The notes under the pieces: generated by a model
Told to the model about the DNA's origin: nothing
Seen by the model: the letters and a program-made list of their open reading frames with translations, nothing else
The model's database searches: none
In this document: positions 1-5,559 of the stretch, in pieces
Position numbering within the stretch: position 1 is the stretch's first letter
How the letters are laid out: each line of letters begins with the position of its first letter
Assembly: GCA_009778355.1 (NCBI GenBank)
Contig: WRJY01000184.1
Coordinates: forward strand, 1 to 6,295
Length of the DNA stretch: 6,295 bases
Source: Desulfovibrionaceae bacterium
Lineage (GTDB): Bacteria > Pseudomonadota > Gammaproteobacteria > Burkholderiales > Burkholderiaceae_C
Reading direction: 5' to 3'
Program-made: the position numbers and the translations under genes

Positions 1-122
1 CTGGTCTGGTAGCCCTCGGCGGCCAGTTGGGTGAGGATCAGCTCCGAATCGGTCAGCGCCTTGGGGCAGCCCAGGCTGACGAAGCCGATGCGCGGGGGCA
101 TCATCGTGGCGGGTTCACTCAT
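1..122 (-). CDS. rimO: Ribosomal protein S12 methylthiotransferase RimO, N-terminal fragment
   Basis: Only the first 40 codons are in the window; the gene runs off the left edge. The family is a radical-SAM enzyme that adds a methylthio group to an aspartate of ribosomal protein S12, using two 4Fe-4S clusters in the cytoplasm. The visible part reads MSEPATMMPPRIGFVSLGCP and then KALTDSELILTQLAAEGYQT. It contains the family's opening strand and the SLGCPKALTDSE motif, whose cysteine is normally the first ligand of the N-terminal cluster. I place the start at the ATG at 122-120. No good Shine-Dalgarno sequence precedes it, and an ATG ATG pair six codons in is an alternative. It follows phaR by 45 bases on the same strand, so the two may be co-transcribed. 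Identity is firm from the motif; the radical-SAM CxxxCxxC motif is outside the window. Confidence 0.9.
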   Translation of the reverse strand, partial: MSEPATMMPPRIGFVSLGCPKALTDSELILTQLAAEGYQT

Positions 123-146
123 GAATTCAGTGTTGCTCAAGCCGTT

Positions 147-164
147 CGCCCGAGAGCCCGGGCG
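147..164 (-). other. GC-rich hairpin between phaR and rimO
   Basis: CGCCCG at 147-152 and CGGGCG at 159-164 form a perfect 6-bp stem around a 6-base loop, starting 3 bases after the phaR stop codon. No T-run follows on either strand, so this does not look like a complete intrinsic terminator. It could stabilise the phaR mRNA 3' end or attenuate read-through into rimO. In such GC-rich DNA it may also be chance. Confidence 0.3.
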
Positions 165-167
165 CAA

Positions 168-734
168 TCAACGCTTGACGCCAAAGGCGCCCAGCACGTG
201 CGTGGTCTGGCGCGTCATTTGTTCCTGCATTTGCAGGAACATGGTCTTGCTTTGCTCCAGGTAGCTGCTCATCATGCCCTGCATCATGGAGGACTGCGTT
301 TGCATGAACTGGGACCACATTTCAGGCGCCAGCCCCTGCGACTGCTCGGCCAGCTTGGCCTGGACTTCCATGAAAGCCTGAATGTTCTTCTCCAGGTACG
401 ATCCCATGAAGCCCTGCGTGGCGTGGTCATAGACGCGGATGATGTTGGCCAGCATCGTCTCGGTGAACATCGGCGCGCCGCCGGTTTCCTTTTCCAGGAT
501 GATTTGCAGCAGGATGCTGCGCGTCAAATCCTCGCCGGTCTTGGCATCGCGCACCACGAACGGCGCGCGGTCGATGACCAGCTCCCGCATCTGCGCCAGC
601 GTGACGTAGGCCGAGCTCTCGGTATCGTACAGCCGGCGGTTGGGGTACTTCTTGATGACCCGCTGCGCCGGTTTGTCCTGGGCTTGGCTGGCCGCCGGCT
701 TGCGCGCCGGCGCTGAAGTTCTGGTGCGGCTCAT
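168..734 (-). CDS. phaR: Polyhydroxyalkanoate synthesis repressor PhaR
   Basis: A 188-residue cytoplasmic regulator. PhaR proteins bind DNA and also PHA granules or polymer; when polymer accumulates they leave the promoters of phasin genes and of phaR itself. Residues about 25-87 match the PHB/PHA accumulation regulator DNA-binding domain, opening with VIKKYPNRRLYDTESSAYVT, the family signature. Residues about 90-135 (TETMLANIIRVYDHATQGFM and on) match the second conserved domain. The C-terminus is rich in Met and Gln, as expected for a helical part that contacts polymer. I chose the ATG at 734-732 because GGAGA lies at 742-738 just upstream. A longer reading from a TTG at 773 adds 13 residues outside the conserved domain and has no better ribosome site. 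The gene is intact and of typical length. The R-M cassette lies directly upstream, so the phaR promoter must fit in 735-864 unless transcription comes through from the cassette. Confidence 0.95.
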   Translation of the reverse strand: MSRTRTSAPARKPAASQAQDKPAQRVIKKYPNRRLYDTESSAYVTLAQMRELVIDRAPFVVRDAKTGEDLTRSILLQIILEKETGGAPMFTETMLANIIRVYDHATQGFMGSYLEKNIQAFMEVQAKLAEQSQGLAPEMWSQFMQTQSSMMQGMMSSYLEQSKTMFLQMQEQMTRQTTHVLGAFGVKR

Positions 735-737
735 GCG

Positions 738-803
738 TCTCCGAACATTTACGAGGTTACTGCATTGCAACAAATAATTTTAGGACAGCGCTGAACAAGT
801 TCC
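738..803 (-). promoter_or_regulatory. phaR leader with possible PhaR operator and AT-rich promoter
   Basis: Reading the minus strand toward phaR, there is TTGTTC at about 803-798, an AT-rich TAAAATTATTTG at about 783-772, then TTGCAATGCAG at 770-760, and a GGAGA ribosome site at 742-738. The TTGCAATGCAG element is nearly symmetric and differs by one base from the CTGC-N3-GCAG pattern reported for PhaR binding sites in other proteobacteria. Together with the known autorepression of PhaR, this suggests negative autoregulation. The promoter hexamers are poor: spacing from TTGTTC to TTATTT is about 15, and to TAAAAT only 10. The operator idea is therefore better supported than the exact promoter. 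No gene is seen in 735-864. Confidence 0.35.
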
Positions 804-822
804 CTGCTGTGGCTTTTGCCTG

Positions 823-846
823 TGCTTGACTGGCTTGAGTTTGACA
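823..846. repeat. Short iterated TTGA-containing repeat
   Basis: On the plus strand TGCTTGAC, TGGCTTGAG and TTTGACA follow each other without a gap, three imperfect copies of an 8-9 base unit around TTGA. They lie between the methyltransferase stop and the phaR promoter region. No function is evident. They could be remnants at the cassette border, a binding array, or chance. Confidence 0.3.
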
Positions 847-864
847 CACTGCATCTATCCCGGC

Positions 865-2319
865 TCAGATTAACGCAGGTTGGCTGAGTGTGTTGGCTTG
901 GAGACGTGACCAGTCCAAGACGTTCAAGATGCCGGTTTTGATCGGGCGCTTCTCGTCCCAGAAAATCAGCGAAGACAGCAGGCTCATTGCCCGGTTACTC
1001 TCAAGCGCGGCCAGCGCCTGCCGTGCCTCTTGTTCGGTGTCGAAGGACAGGTAATACACCGTGTCATCGAACATCATGGGCCGTCCGTCGAGCGGAGCAA
1101 CAAGCCGGAATTTGAGCGCCTTGTACAGCCCGCAGATGGCGATGCGCCACGGTTTGAAAGTGTAGTCTCCAACGCCAAAGATTGAAAAACGCGGGTTCTT
1201 CGCATAGATGGTGCTGCTGCGTGCGTCAAGTTGCTCGGCGTGCGCCTGAAGGTAAGCCCAAGTCTTGGGTGCAAGTACCTTAATTGGGCTTGTGTCGACA
1301 CCCACTGCATGTTGCGTGACCAACACGTACTTGCCTCGCCACTCTTTATTGCTGCCGATGTCTGATCCCTTCAGCAGAGGAAACAGGCAGGTGTTTTCAA
1401 GCTGAACCACTTCACCTAGGCCGTTTTCATAGCCAGTCGCACAGAAGGTGAGTTCCATGACTGCCGAAGCGTCATGCTTGATTCCTGATCGCCACTTCTG
1501 CGGACTCTGTCCAACGAGGAATGAACAAGACTCGAACGTGTCCAAGTCACTGACCGTCAAGCCCTGACGATGGCCTACCTTCCGCCCTTGGCGATCTTCA
1601 AGGCTGTCAAACACCGTGTAGTCATACGAAGGCAGCGCCTTGGGATCAAGGCGAACGATTAGCAAACAAGCATCAACCGAAGCACCGAAGTGCCTTTTCG
1701 TGTCGATTCTCACGATTCGCGCTTCAGTGACGGACTGCCTTTGCCGTTCAGCGTGCGCCAATATCTTGCGGGCAACGGTTGTCTTGATCAACATTGCCAC
1801 ATCGCCACCACGCGGGGAAAGCCAGCGCAGAACATTCAGAAGCATCCATTCAGAAATGTCGAAGTTGGACTTTCCGCTGATTGCGTCGAAGCCGTTGAAG
1901 CCCAGGAAATTGGACTTCTCTGGAAGATTCTTTCCACCGATTGCGCCTTGAGTTGCGTTTGTGACCCAAGGAAAGTTGCCAATGATTAGAAGGCGGCCTG
2001 GAAGCTCCTTCGTTTTCGCTTGCCAGTCGGTAGAGAAGAAGTCAGCATGTTCAAGCCGGATGTTAGAAGTTGTCGGATTGGTCTTAAGTTTGCCTCGCAG
2101 CGTGTCTAGATAGGACTCGTTGACTTCATAACCTAACACTTCCCTCGCATCGCTGAAGGCGTGAGCGGCAGCTAGGACGAACGCGCCCACTCCGCAGGTT
2201 GGTTCAACGATGGCATCGGGGCGTAGGCCCAAGGCGTATAGATAACGGCAGACTTGAACAGCTAACGCATCCGGAGTCTGAAAATCTCCGAACTCAATAC
2301 GTGTCTTCTCAGTTGTCAT
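865..2319 (-). CDS. Type II-like N6-adenine DNA methyltransferase of an R-M system (gamma class, Eco57I/TaqI-like)
   Basis: A 484-residue protein predicted to transfer a methyl group from S-adenosylmethionine to adenine in a specific site, protecting it from the endonuclease encoded just upstream. Motifs run in the gamma-class order: motif X FGDFQTPDALA (residues 10-20), SAM-binding motif I VEPTCGVGAF (38-47), motif II around GYEVNES (63-69), HADFF (91-95), and catalytic motif IV IIGNFPWV (112-119), followed by NFDISEWMLLNVLRWL and RHFGASVDACLLIV. The C-terminal half, including KPWRIAICGLYKALKFRLVA and FDDTVYYLSF, is probably the target-recognition region. Catalytic motif IV reads NFPW where NPPY, NPPF or NPPW is usual; all other motifs look intact. 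An upstream in-frame ATG at 2406 would add 29 residues, but the ATG at 2319-2317 overlaps the endonuclease stop as ATGA and comes directly before the conserved start, so I prefer it. G+C is well below that of phaR and relA, suggesting transfer. The target sequence cannot be read from the protein. Confidence 0.88.
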   Translation of the reverse strand: MTTEKTRIEFGDFQTPDALAVQVCRYLYALGLRPDAIVEPTCGVGAFVLAAAHAFSDAREVLGYEVNESYLDTLRGKLKTNPTTSNIRLEHADFFSTDWQAKTKELPGRLLIIGNFPWVTNATQGAIGGKNLPEKSNFLGFNGFDAISGKSNFDISEWMLLNVLRWLSPRGGDVAMLIKTTVARKILAHAERQRQSVTEARIVRIDTKRHFGASVDACLLIVRLDPKALPSYDYTVFDSLEDRQGRKVGHRQGLTVSDLDTFESCSFLVGQSPQKWRSGIKHDASAVMELTFCATGYENGLGEVVQLENTCLFPLLKGSDIGSNKEWRGKYVLVTQHAVGVDTSPIKVLAPKTWAYLQAHAEQLDARSSTIYAKNPRFSIFGVGDYTFKPWRIAICGLYKALKFRLVAPLDGRPMMFDDTVYYLSFDTEQEARQALAALESNRAMSLLSSLIFWDEKRPIKTGILNVLDWSRLQANTLSQPALI

Positions 2320-2993
2320 AGGGAAAATGGTGTGCTCTTGTAGATCGAACGAACCCCAAATTCGTTGCCTGCCCTCTCGATAACGCGCCCGTACTGCAAT
2401 CGCCATTGAAGGGCATTGGAGATGGTCAAGTAGCCCTGTTCAGGTTTGTTCCGAAGAATTTCTTCAGCCAAGTTCTTCAGTTCGATTTCGTCAACGGGCA
2501 GGTTCTTTTCTGCCATGAACGCCATCAGGTCTTCTTCATTGCCTTCGTTTTCCACGATCTGCCGCAGGCCCCGCGTCATCTGGAAGTCAGCGGTACGTTG
2601 GGACTCAACAAAGACCGTATCTGTGATACGCAACGTTGCGACACGTATCGCCGGATTGTCTGCCTTATCGTACACAAAGACGATGAGGCCATAGCCAAGG
2701 CCATAGATCTTCTGACGCGCGGACTTGAACGGGCACGAAGACTGCGGTTGCTTGATGCTCGTGACCTTCATGTCAACATCAAGGTCGGGGAAGTCGATGC
2801 CGTTGGCAGAGTTGCCCTGAGCGAAGTCATAACGCTCTTGCAGGTGCGTCCTGAACTTGTGTTCAAGGTAGGTGCCTACCGCCTTACCGTCAGTCACGCC
2901 GAACAAGGCAGGTTCAGCGTGCTTGCTTTCCAGGTCGGAAAACGTCTGTGCTTCCTTGCACAGCAGATCAATCGTGAGAGCACGTCTTGTCAT
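2316..2993 (-). CDS. Putative type II restriction endonuclease (PD-(D/E)XK fold)
   Basis: A 225-residue soluble protein with no signal peptide or membrane segment. The likely active site is in GIDFPDLDVDMKVTSIKQPQ (residues 65-84): D67 or D70, then D74-M-K76, which fits the PD...(D/E)XK arrangement of many nucleases, with IVFVYDK (104-110) as a plausible following core strand. E44 in TYLEHKF could be a further acidic metal ligand. QPQSSCPFKSARQKIYGLGY (82-101) looks like a conserved helix in this kind of protein. The endonuclease role is inferred from this motif and from the 4-base ATGA overlap with an adenine methyltransferase gene. I cannot name the type II family or its target. The start is the ATG at 2993-2991, preceded by AAGGA with only 2 bases of spacing. 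The C-terminal half (about 125-225) has no motif I recognise and may carry site recognition or dimerisation. The gene stands before its methyltransferase, and base composition is unlike the flanks. Confidence 0.75.
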   Translation of the reverse strand: MTRRALTIDLLCKEAQTFSDLESKHAEPALFGVTDGKAVGTYLEHKFRTHLQERYDFAQGNSANGIDFPDLDVDMKVTSIKQPQSSCPFKSARQKIYGLGYGLIVFVYDKADNPAIRVATLRITDTVFVESQRTADFQMTRGLRQIVENEGNEEDLMAFMAEKNLPVDEIELKNLAEEILRNKPEQGYLTISNALQWRLQYGRVIERAGNEFGVRSIYKSTPFSL

Positions 2994-3156
2994 GTTCCTT
3001 GAAGTTGTGTCTGCATTACAGCGAATTTACCAATCTACAGCACGATCAGCCATGAACCTGCTCCGGATTGCCTGCCAGATGGAATACAAGAACACGAGGA
3101 TGTTGCTCAGCGCTTGCTCGAAGCTAACAGCGCGGGCAGGGGGCCGGAAAAGGTGA
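2994..3156 (-). other. Intergenic stretch upstream of the endonuclease gene, with a possible gene remnant
   Basis: No confident gene lies here. Reading toward the endonuclease there is a weak -10-like TGTAAT at about 3020-3015 without a matching -35, then AAGGA before the ATG. A minus-strand frame ending in TAA at 3029-3027 stays open for 50 codons back to a TAA near 3180. It includes the protein-like stretch FEQALSNILVFLYSIWQAIR but has no ATG or ribosome site at its beginning. It could be the tail of a lost gene or chance. Confidence 0.3.
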
Positions 3157-3180
3157 AAAGAAGGCACTGGCACAGTGCTT
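3157..3180 (-). terminator. Intrinsic terminator after tRNA-Val
   Basis: On the minus strand GCACTG, loop TGC and CAGTGC form a perfect 6-bp stem (3178-3164), followed by CTTCTTTT and, a little further on, another CTTTT. It lies about 65 bases past the tRNA 3' end, where a transcript carrying tRNA-Val (and possibly relA) would be expected to stop. The stem is short and the T-tract is interrupted by C, so efficiency may be moderate. Confidence 0.5.
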
Positions 3181-3243
3181 TACAGACCAATGAACCTCTG
3201 CAAGCTTCTCTTCCCAGAAAGCACCTAGGAGAAGGATGTTCAT

Positions 3244-3320
3244 TGGTAGGCGCGATTGGACTCGAACCAACGACCCCCACCATGTCAAGGTGGTGCTCTA
3301 ACCAGCTGAGCTACGCGCCT
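3244..3320 (-). tRNA. tRNA-Val, anticodon GAC
   Basis: A complete 77-base cloverleaf. The acceptor stem AGGCGCG pairs with CGCGCCT, followed by discriminator A and an encoded CCA (3246-3244). The D arm is GCTC/GAGC. The anticodon stem CCACC/GGTGG encloses loop TTGACAT with anticodon GAC, which reads GUC and GUU valine codons. The T arm GTTGG-TTCGAGT-CCAAT has the conserved TTCGA loop. It lies 31 bases after the relA stop on the same strand, and its 3' end faces the R-M cassette. Confidence 0.97.
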
Positions 3321-3340
3321 GCTTAAAATTTGAATTTCGC

Positions 3341-3369
3341 AGTATAGCAGATCAGCGCCGCCGCGCCAT
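3341..3369 (-). promoter_or_regulatory. Possible tRNA-Val promoter overlapping the relA 3' end
   Basis: On the minus strand TATACT (3346-3341) matches the -10 consensus in five of six bases and is followed by GCG, then AAATTC. The tRNA begins 20 bases later. With a 17-base spacer the -35 would be ATGGCG (3369-3364), inside the last relA codons, and matches only three of six bases. Co-transcription from relA is the alternative. The G/C-starting stretch after the -10 resembles the discriminator of stable-RNA promoters repressed by ppGpp. Confidence 0.35.
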
Positions 3370-5559
3370 GCGCACACCGGCCACGTCCTTGACCGCGCCC
3401 AGCACTTGCGTCAGACGGCGGGTGTCGCTGACCTCGACGGTGAAGGTCATCCAGGCCCAACCCTTGACGGACTGTGTCTGCACGCCGATGACATTCATCT
3501 TCTCGCGCGCGAACACGTCCGAGATGTCGCGCAACAGCCCCTGGCGGTCCACCGCTTCCACCGCCACGTCCACCGGGTAGGCCGGGGCGTGGCCGGTGGC
3601 GGGCGTGCTCCAGGCGACGTCGATCACGCGCTCGCCCTCGCGCGCCAGCAGATCGCGCAAGGCCGGACAGTCGCGCCGGTGCACGCTGACGCCGCGTCCG
3701 CGCGTGACGAAGCCGACGATCTCGTCCGGTGGCGCCGGCTTGCAGCAGCGCGCTGTCTGCGTCAGCAGCGAATCCATGCCCACCACCAGCACGCCGCCGG
3801 CTGCCTTGCCGCCGCCCTGGGGCTTGCGCAGCAGCACTTGCGCGTCCGCGTCGGGCGCGGGAGCGGACGGATGCAGCACGGACTCGATGCTGCGCAGCGA
3901 CAGCTCGTCCTTGCCGACGGTCTCGAACAGTGCATCGGGCGTCTTGAAGCCCAGTTGGTCGGCCAGGTGCTCCAGCGACACGGCGGTGCGCCCTTCGCGC
4001 TGCAACAGCTTTTCGACCATCTCGCGGCCACGGGCGATGGTTTCGCGCGCGTGCTGGGCGTTGAACCAGGCGCGCACCTTGGATTTGGCGCGCGAGGAGG
4101 CCAGGTAGCCCAGTTCGGCGTTCAGCCAGTCGCGCGAAGGACCGCCTTCCTTGGTGGTGACGATTTCCACCGTCTGGCCATTTTTCAGCGCCGTGTTCAG
4201 CGGCGCCATGGCGCCATCGACGCGCGCGCCCCGGCAGCGATGGCCCAGTTCGGTATGCACGCTGTAGGCGAAGTCCACCGGCGTGGCGCCGGCCGGCAGT
4301 TCGACGATGGACGCCTCGGGCGTCAGTACGTAGATGCGGTCGTCGAACAAGCCGTGGTGCGCGCCGCCGCCCGACAGGTCGCGCTCCCAGGCCAGCAACT
4401 GGCGCAGCACGGCGATCTTGGCGTCGTAGTCGCTGGCCGCTGATACGCCGGCGTAGCCCTTGGCGCCGGCTTCCTTGTAGGCCCAGTGCGCGGCCACGCC
4501 GTGCTCGGCGTGCTGGTGCATGTCGTGGGTGCGGATCTGGATCTCCCAGGCCTTGCCATCGGCGTCGCGCACCACGCTGTGCAGCGACTGGTAGCCATTG
4601 ATCTTGGGCCGGGCGATGTAGTCGTCGAACTCGCCGGGCACCTGCGTGTAGCGCTGGTGCACCCAGGACAGCGCGGCGTAGCATTCGTCCACCGTGTCCA
4701 CCAGCACGCGCAGCGCGCGCACGTCGAACACCTGGTCGAAGTTCAGTTCCTTGCCGCGCATCTTGCGCACGATGCTGCTGATGTGCTTGGGCCGGCCGCT
4801 GACGCTGGCGTGCAGCCCCTGGGCGCGCAGCGCGCGCTCGATTTCGGCGCGCCGCTGCTCCAAGGCGGCTTCGCGCTCGACGCGCTTTTCCTCCAGCAGC
4901 CTGGCCACCTGCTTGTAGGTGCCGGGCTCCTGGAAGCGGAAGATCAGGTCTTCCATCTCCCACTTGATCTGCCAGATGCCGAGCCGGTTGGCCAGCAGCG
5001 CGAACACCTCGTGCGACTCGCGCAGCAGGCCGGGCGGCAGCGGCTTGCGCGCCGCGGCGCAGTAACGCAGCGTTTGCAGGCGCGAGGCCAGGCGCAGCAG
5101 CACCACGCGCAGGTCGCGACTGAAGGCCAGCAGCATCTTGCGCACGAATTCGGTCTGCTGCCCGGCCAGTTCGGAATCCGCCGGGTGGTTTTGCCGGCTG
5201 GCGAGCGAGCGTTTTTGCACCTCCTCGAGCCTGAATGTTTCAAGCGCCAGCCTGGCAAATGGCTCGCCGAATGCCTTGCCGATCACATCGTCCGGGCGGC
5301 TGAGCTGGCCGCAGGCGTAGCTGAGGTACGCCGCCGCCTGAACCGACTCGGAACCGCCAATGTCGGCCAGAATGCCGGCCATGGCGTCGGCGTGCGCCAG
5401 CAAGGCCTCGCCGGCGCTGGTCGCCTCGCCTTGCAGCAGCGGCTCGGCGAAGGCGCGCGCGCGCTGGCGAATGCCGGCCTCATCGGGCCGGTCGGCGGCG
5501 GTCGCCGCAATCACGCTGGCCATGCGCGCGGCGCAAGTCGAGGCAGGCAAGGATTTCAT
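3352..5559 (-). CDS. relA: (p)ppGpp synthetase RelA (GTP pyrophosphokinase), monofunctional
   Basis: A 735-residue enzyme, close to the usual RelA length, that transfers pyrophosphate from ATP to GDP or GTP when uncharged tRNA stalls ribosomes. In order: an N-terminal degenerate HD domain (about 25-200), where the catalytic His-Asp pair of bifunctional Rel/SpoT is replaced (YLSYACGQLSRPDD, 78-91), so ppGpp hydrolysis is not expected; the synthetase domain (about 250-365) with GRPKHISSIVRKM, FDVRALRV, EFDD at 310-313 and NGYQSLHS. EFDD is the acidic ExDD form of monofunctional RelA, unlike RxKD of bifunctional enzymes. Then come a TGS domain (about 404-466), a helical part, the Cys-containing zinc-finger-like region (CC at 605-606, HRRDC at 627-631) and a C-terminal ACT domain (about 661-735). 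The start is the ATG at 5559-5557, overlapping the upstream hydrolase stop as ATGA. No clear Shine-Dalgarno is present, so translational coupling is likely. The in-frame extension to 5889 overlaps the hydrolase and is not protein-like. Confidence 0.95.
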   Translation of the reverse strand: MKSLPASTCAARMASVIAATAADRPDEAGIRQRARAFAEPLLQGEATSAGEALLAHADAMAGILADIGGSESVQAAAYLSYACGQLSRPDDVIGKAFGEPFARLALETFRLEEVQKRSLASRQNHPADSELAGQQTEFVRKMLLAFSRDLRVVLLRLASRLQTLRYCAAARKPLPPGLLRESHEVFALLANRLGIWQIKWEMEDLIFRFQEPGTYKQVARLLEEKRVEREAALEQRRAEIERALRAQGLHASVSGRPKHISSIVRKMRGKELNFDQVFDVRALRVLVDTVDECYAALSWVHQRYTQVPGEFDDYIARPKINGYQSLHSVVRDADGKAWEIQIRTHDMHQHAEHGVAAHWAYKEAGAKGYAGVSAASDYDAKIAVLRQLLAWERDLSGGGAHHGLFDDRIYVLTPEASIVELPAGATPVDFAYSVHTELGHRCRGARVDGAMAPLNTALKNGQTVEIVTTKEGGPSRDWLNAELGYLASSRAKSKVRAWFNAQHARETIARGREMVEKLLQREGRTAVSLEHLADQLGFKTPDALFETVGKDELSLRSIESVLHPSAPAPDADAQVLLRKPQGGGKAAGGVLVVGMDSLLTQTARCCKPAPPDEIVGFVTRGRGVSVHRRDCPALRDLLAREGERVIDVAWSTPATGHAPAYPVDVAVEAVDRQGLLRDISDVFAREKMNVIGVQTQSVKGWAWMTFTVEVSDTRRLTQVLGAVKDVAGVRMARRR

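Larger units (their letters stand above)
780..3243. mobile_element. Putative horizontally acquired R-M cassette at the tRNA-Val 3' end
   Basis: This stretch holds only the endonuclease and methyltransferase genes and their borders. A counted 60-base line at 1861-1920 has 31 G+C, against 39 in a line of relA (4861-4920). It starts directly after the CCA of tRNA-Val, a common integration position, and ends before an intact phaR. No integrase, transposase, terminal inverted repeats or copy of the tRNA end at the far border is visible, so the ends are approximate and the mechanism is unknown. It may be an eroded island or a cassette exchanged by homologous recombination between conserved flanks. 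Confidence 0.5.

Noticed and set aside
735..773. Longer PhaR starting at a TTG at 773
   Set aside because: The extra 13 residues are outside the conserved domain and would cover the candidate operator. The ATG at 734 has a GGAGA just upstream.
780..864. Copy of the tRNA-Val 3' end as an attR site at the far border of the cassette
   Set aside because: I compared the tRNA T-arm and acceptor sequence with this region and found only scattered short matches such as ctggcttgagtttg, not a duplication.
841..870. Plus-strand TTGACA at 841-846 as an antisense promoter into the methyltransferase
   Set aside because: The -35 is perfect, but at 16-18 bases spacing the best -10 (TCAGAT) matches only three of six positions, and no plus-strand gene follows.
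2320..2406. In-frame extension of the methyltransferase to an ATG at 2406
   Set aside because: It would overlap the endonuclease gene by about 90 bases and adds a basic stretch before the conserved motif X region. The ATGA junction at 2316-2319 is a better start.
2406..3002. 198-codon plus-strand open frame opposite the endonuclease gene
   Set aside because: It is antisense to a gene with a nuclease motif and ATGA coupling, and its translation shows no domain-like features.
3124..3243. 39-codon minus-strand frame whose ATG directly follows the tRNA CCA
   Set aside because: It has no ribosome site apart from tRNA sequence and runs through the terminator hairpin. No recognisable protein features were seen.
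3323..4963. 546-codon minus-strand open frame rich in Arg, Ala and Gly
   Set aside because: It lies inside relA in another frame. Its low-complexity Arg/Ala composition is typical of a shadow frame in GC-rich DNA, while the relA frame shows every domain of the family.
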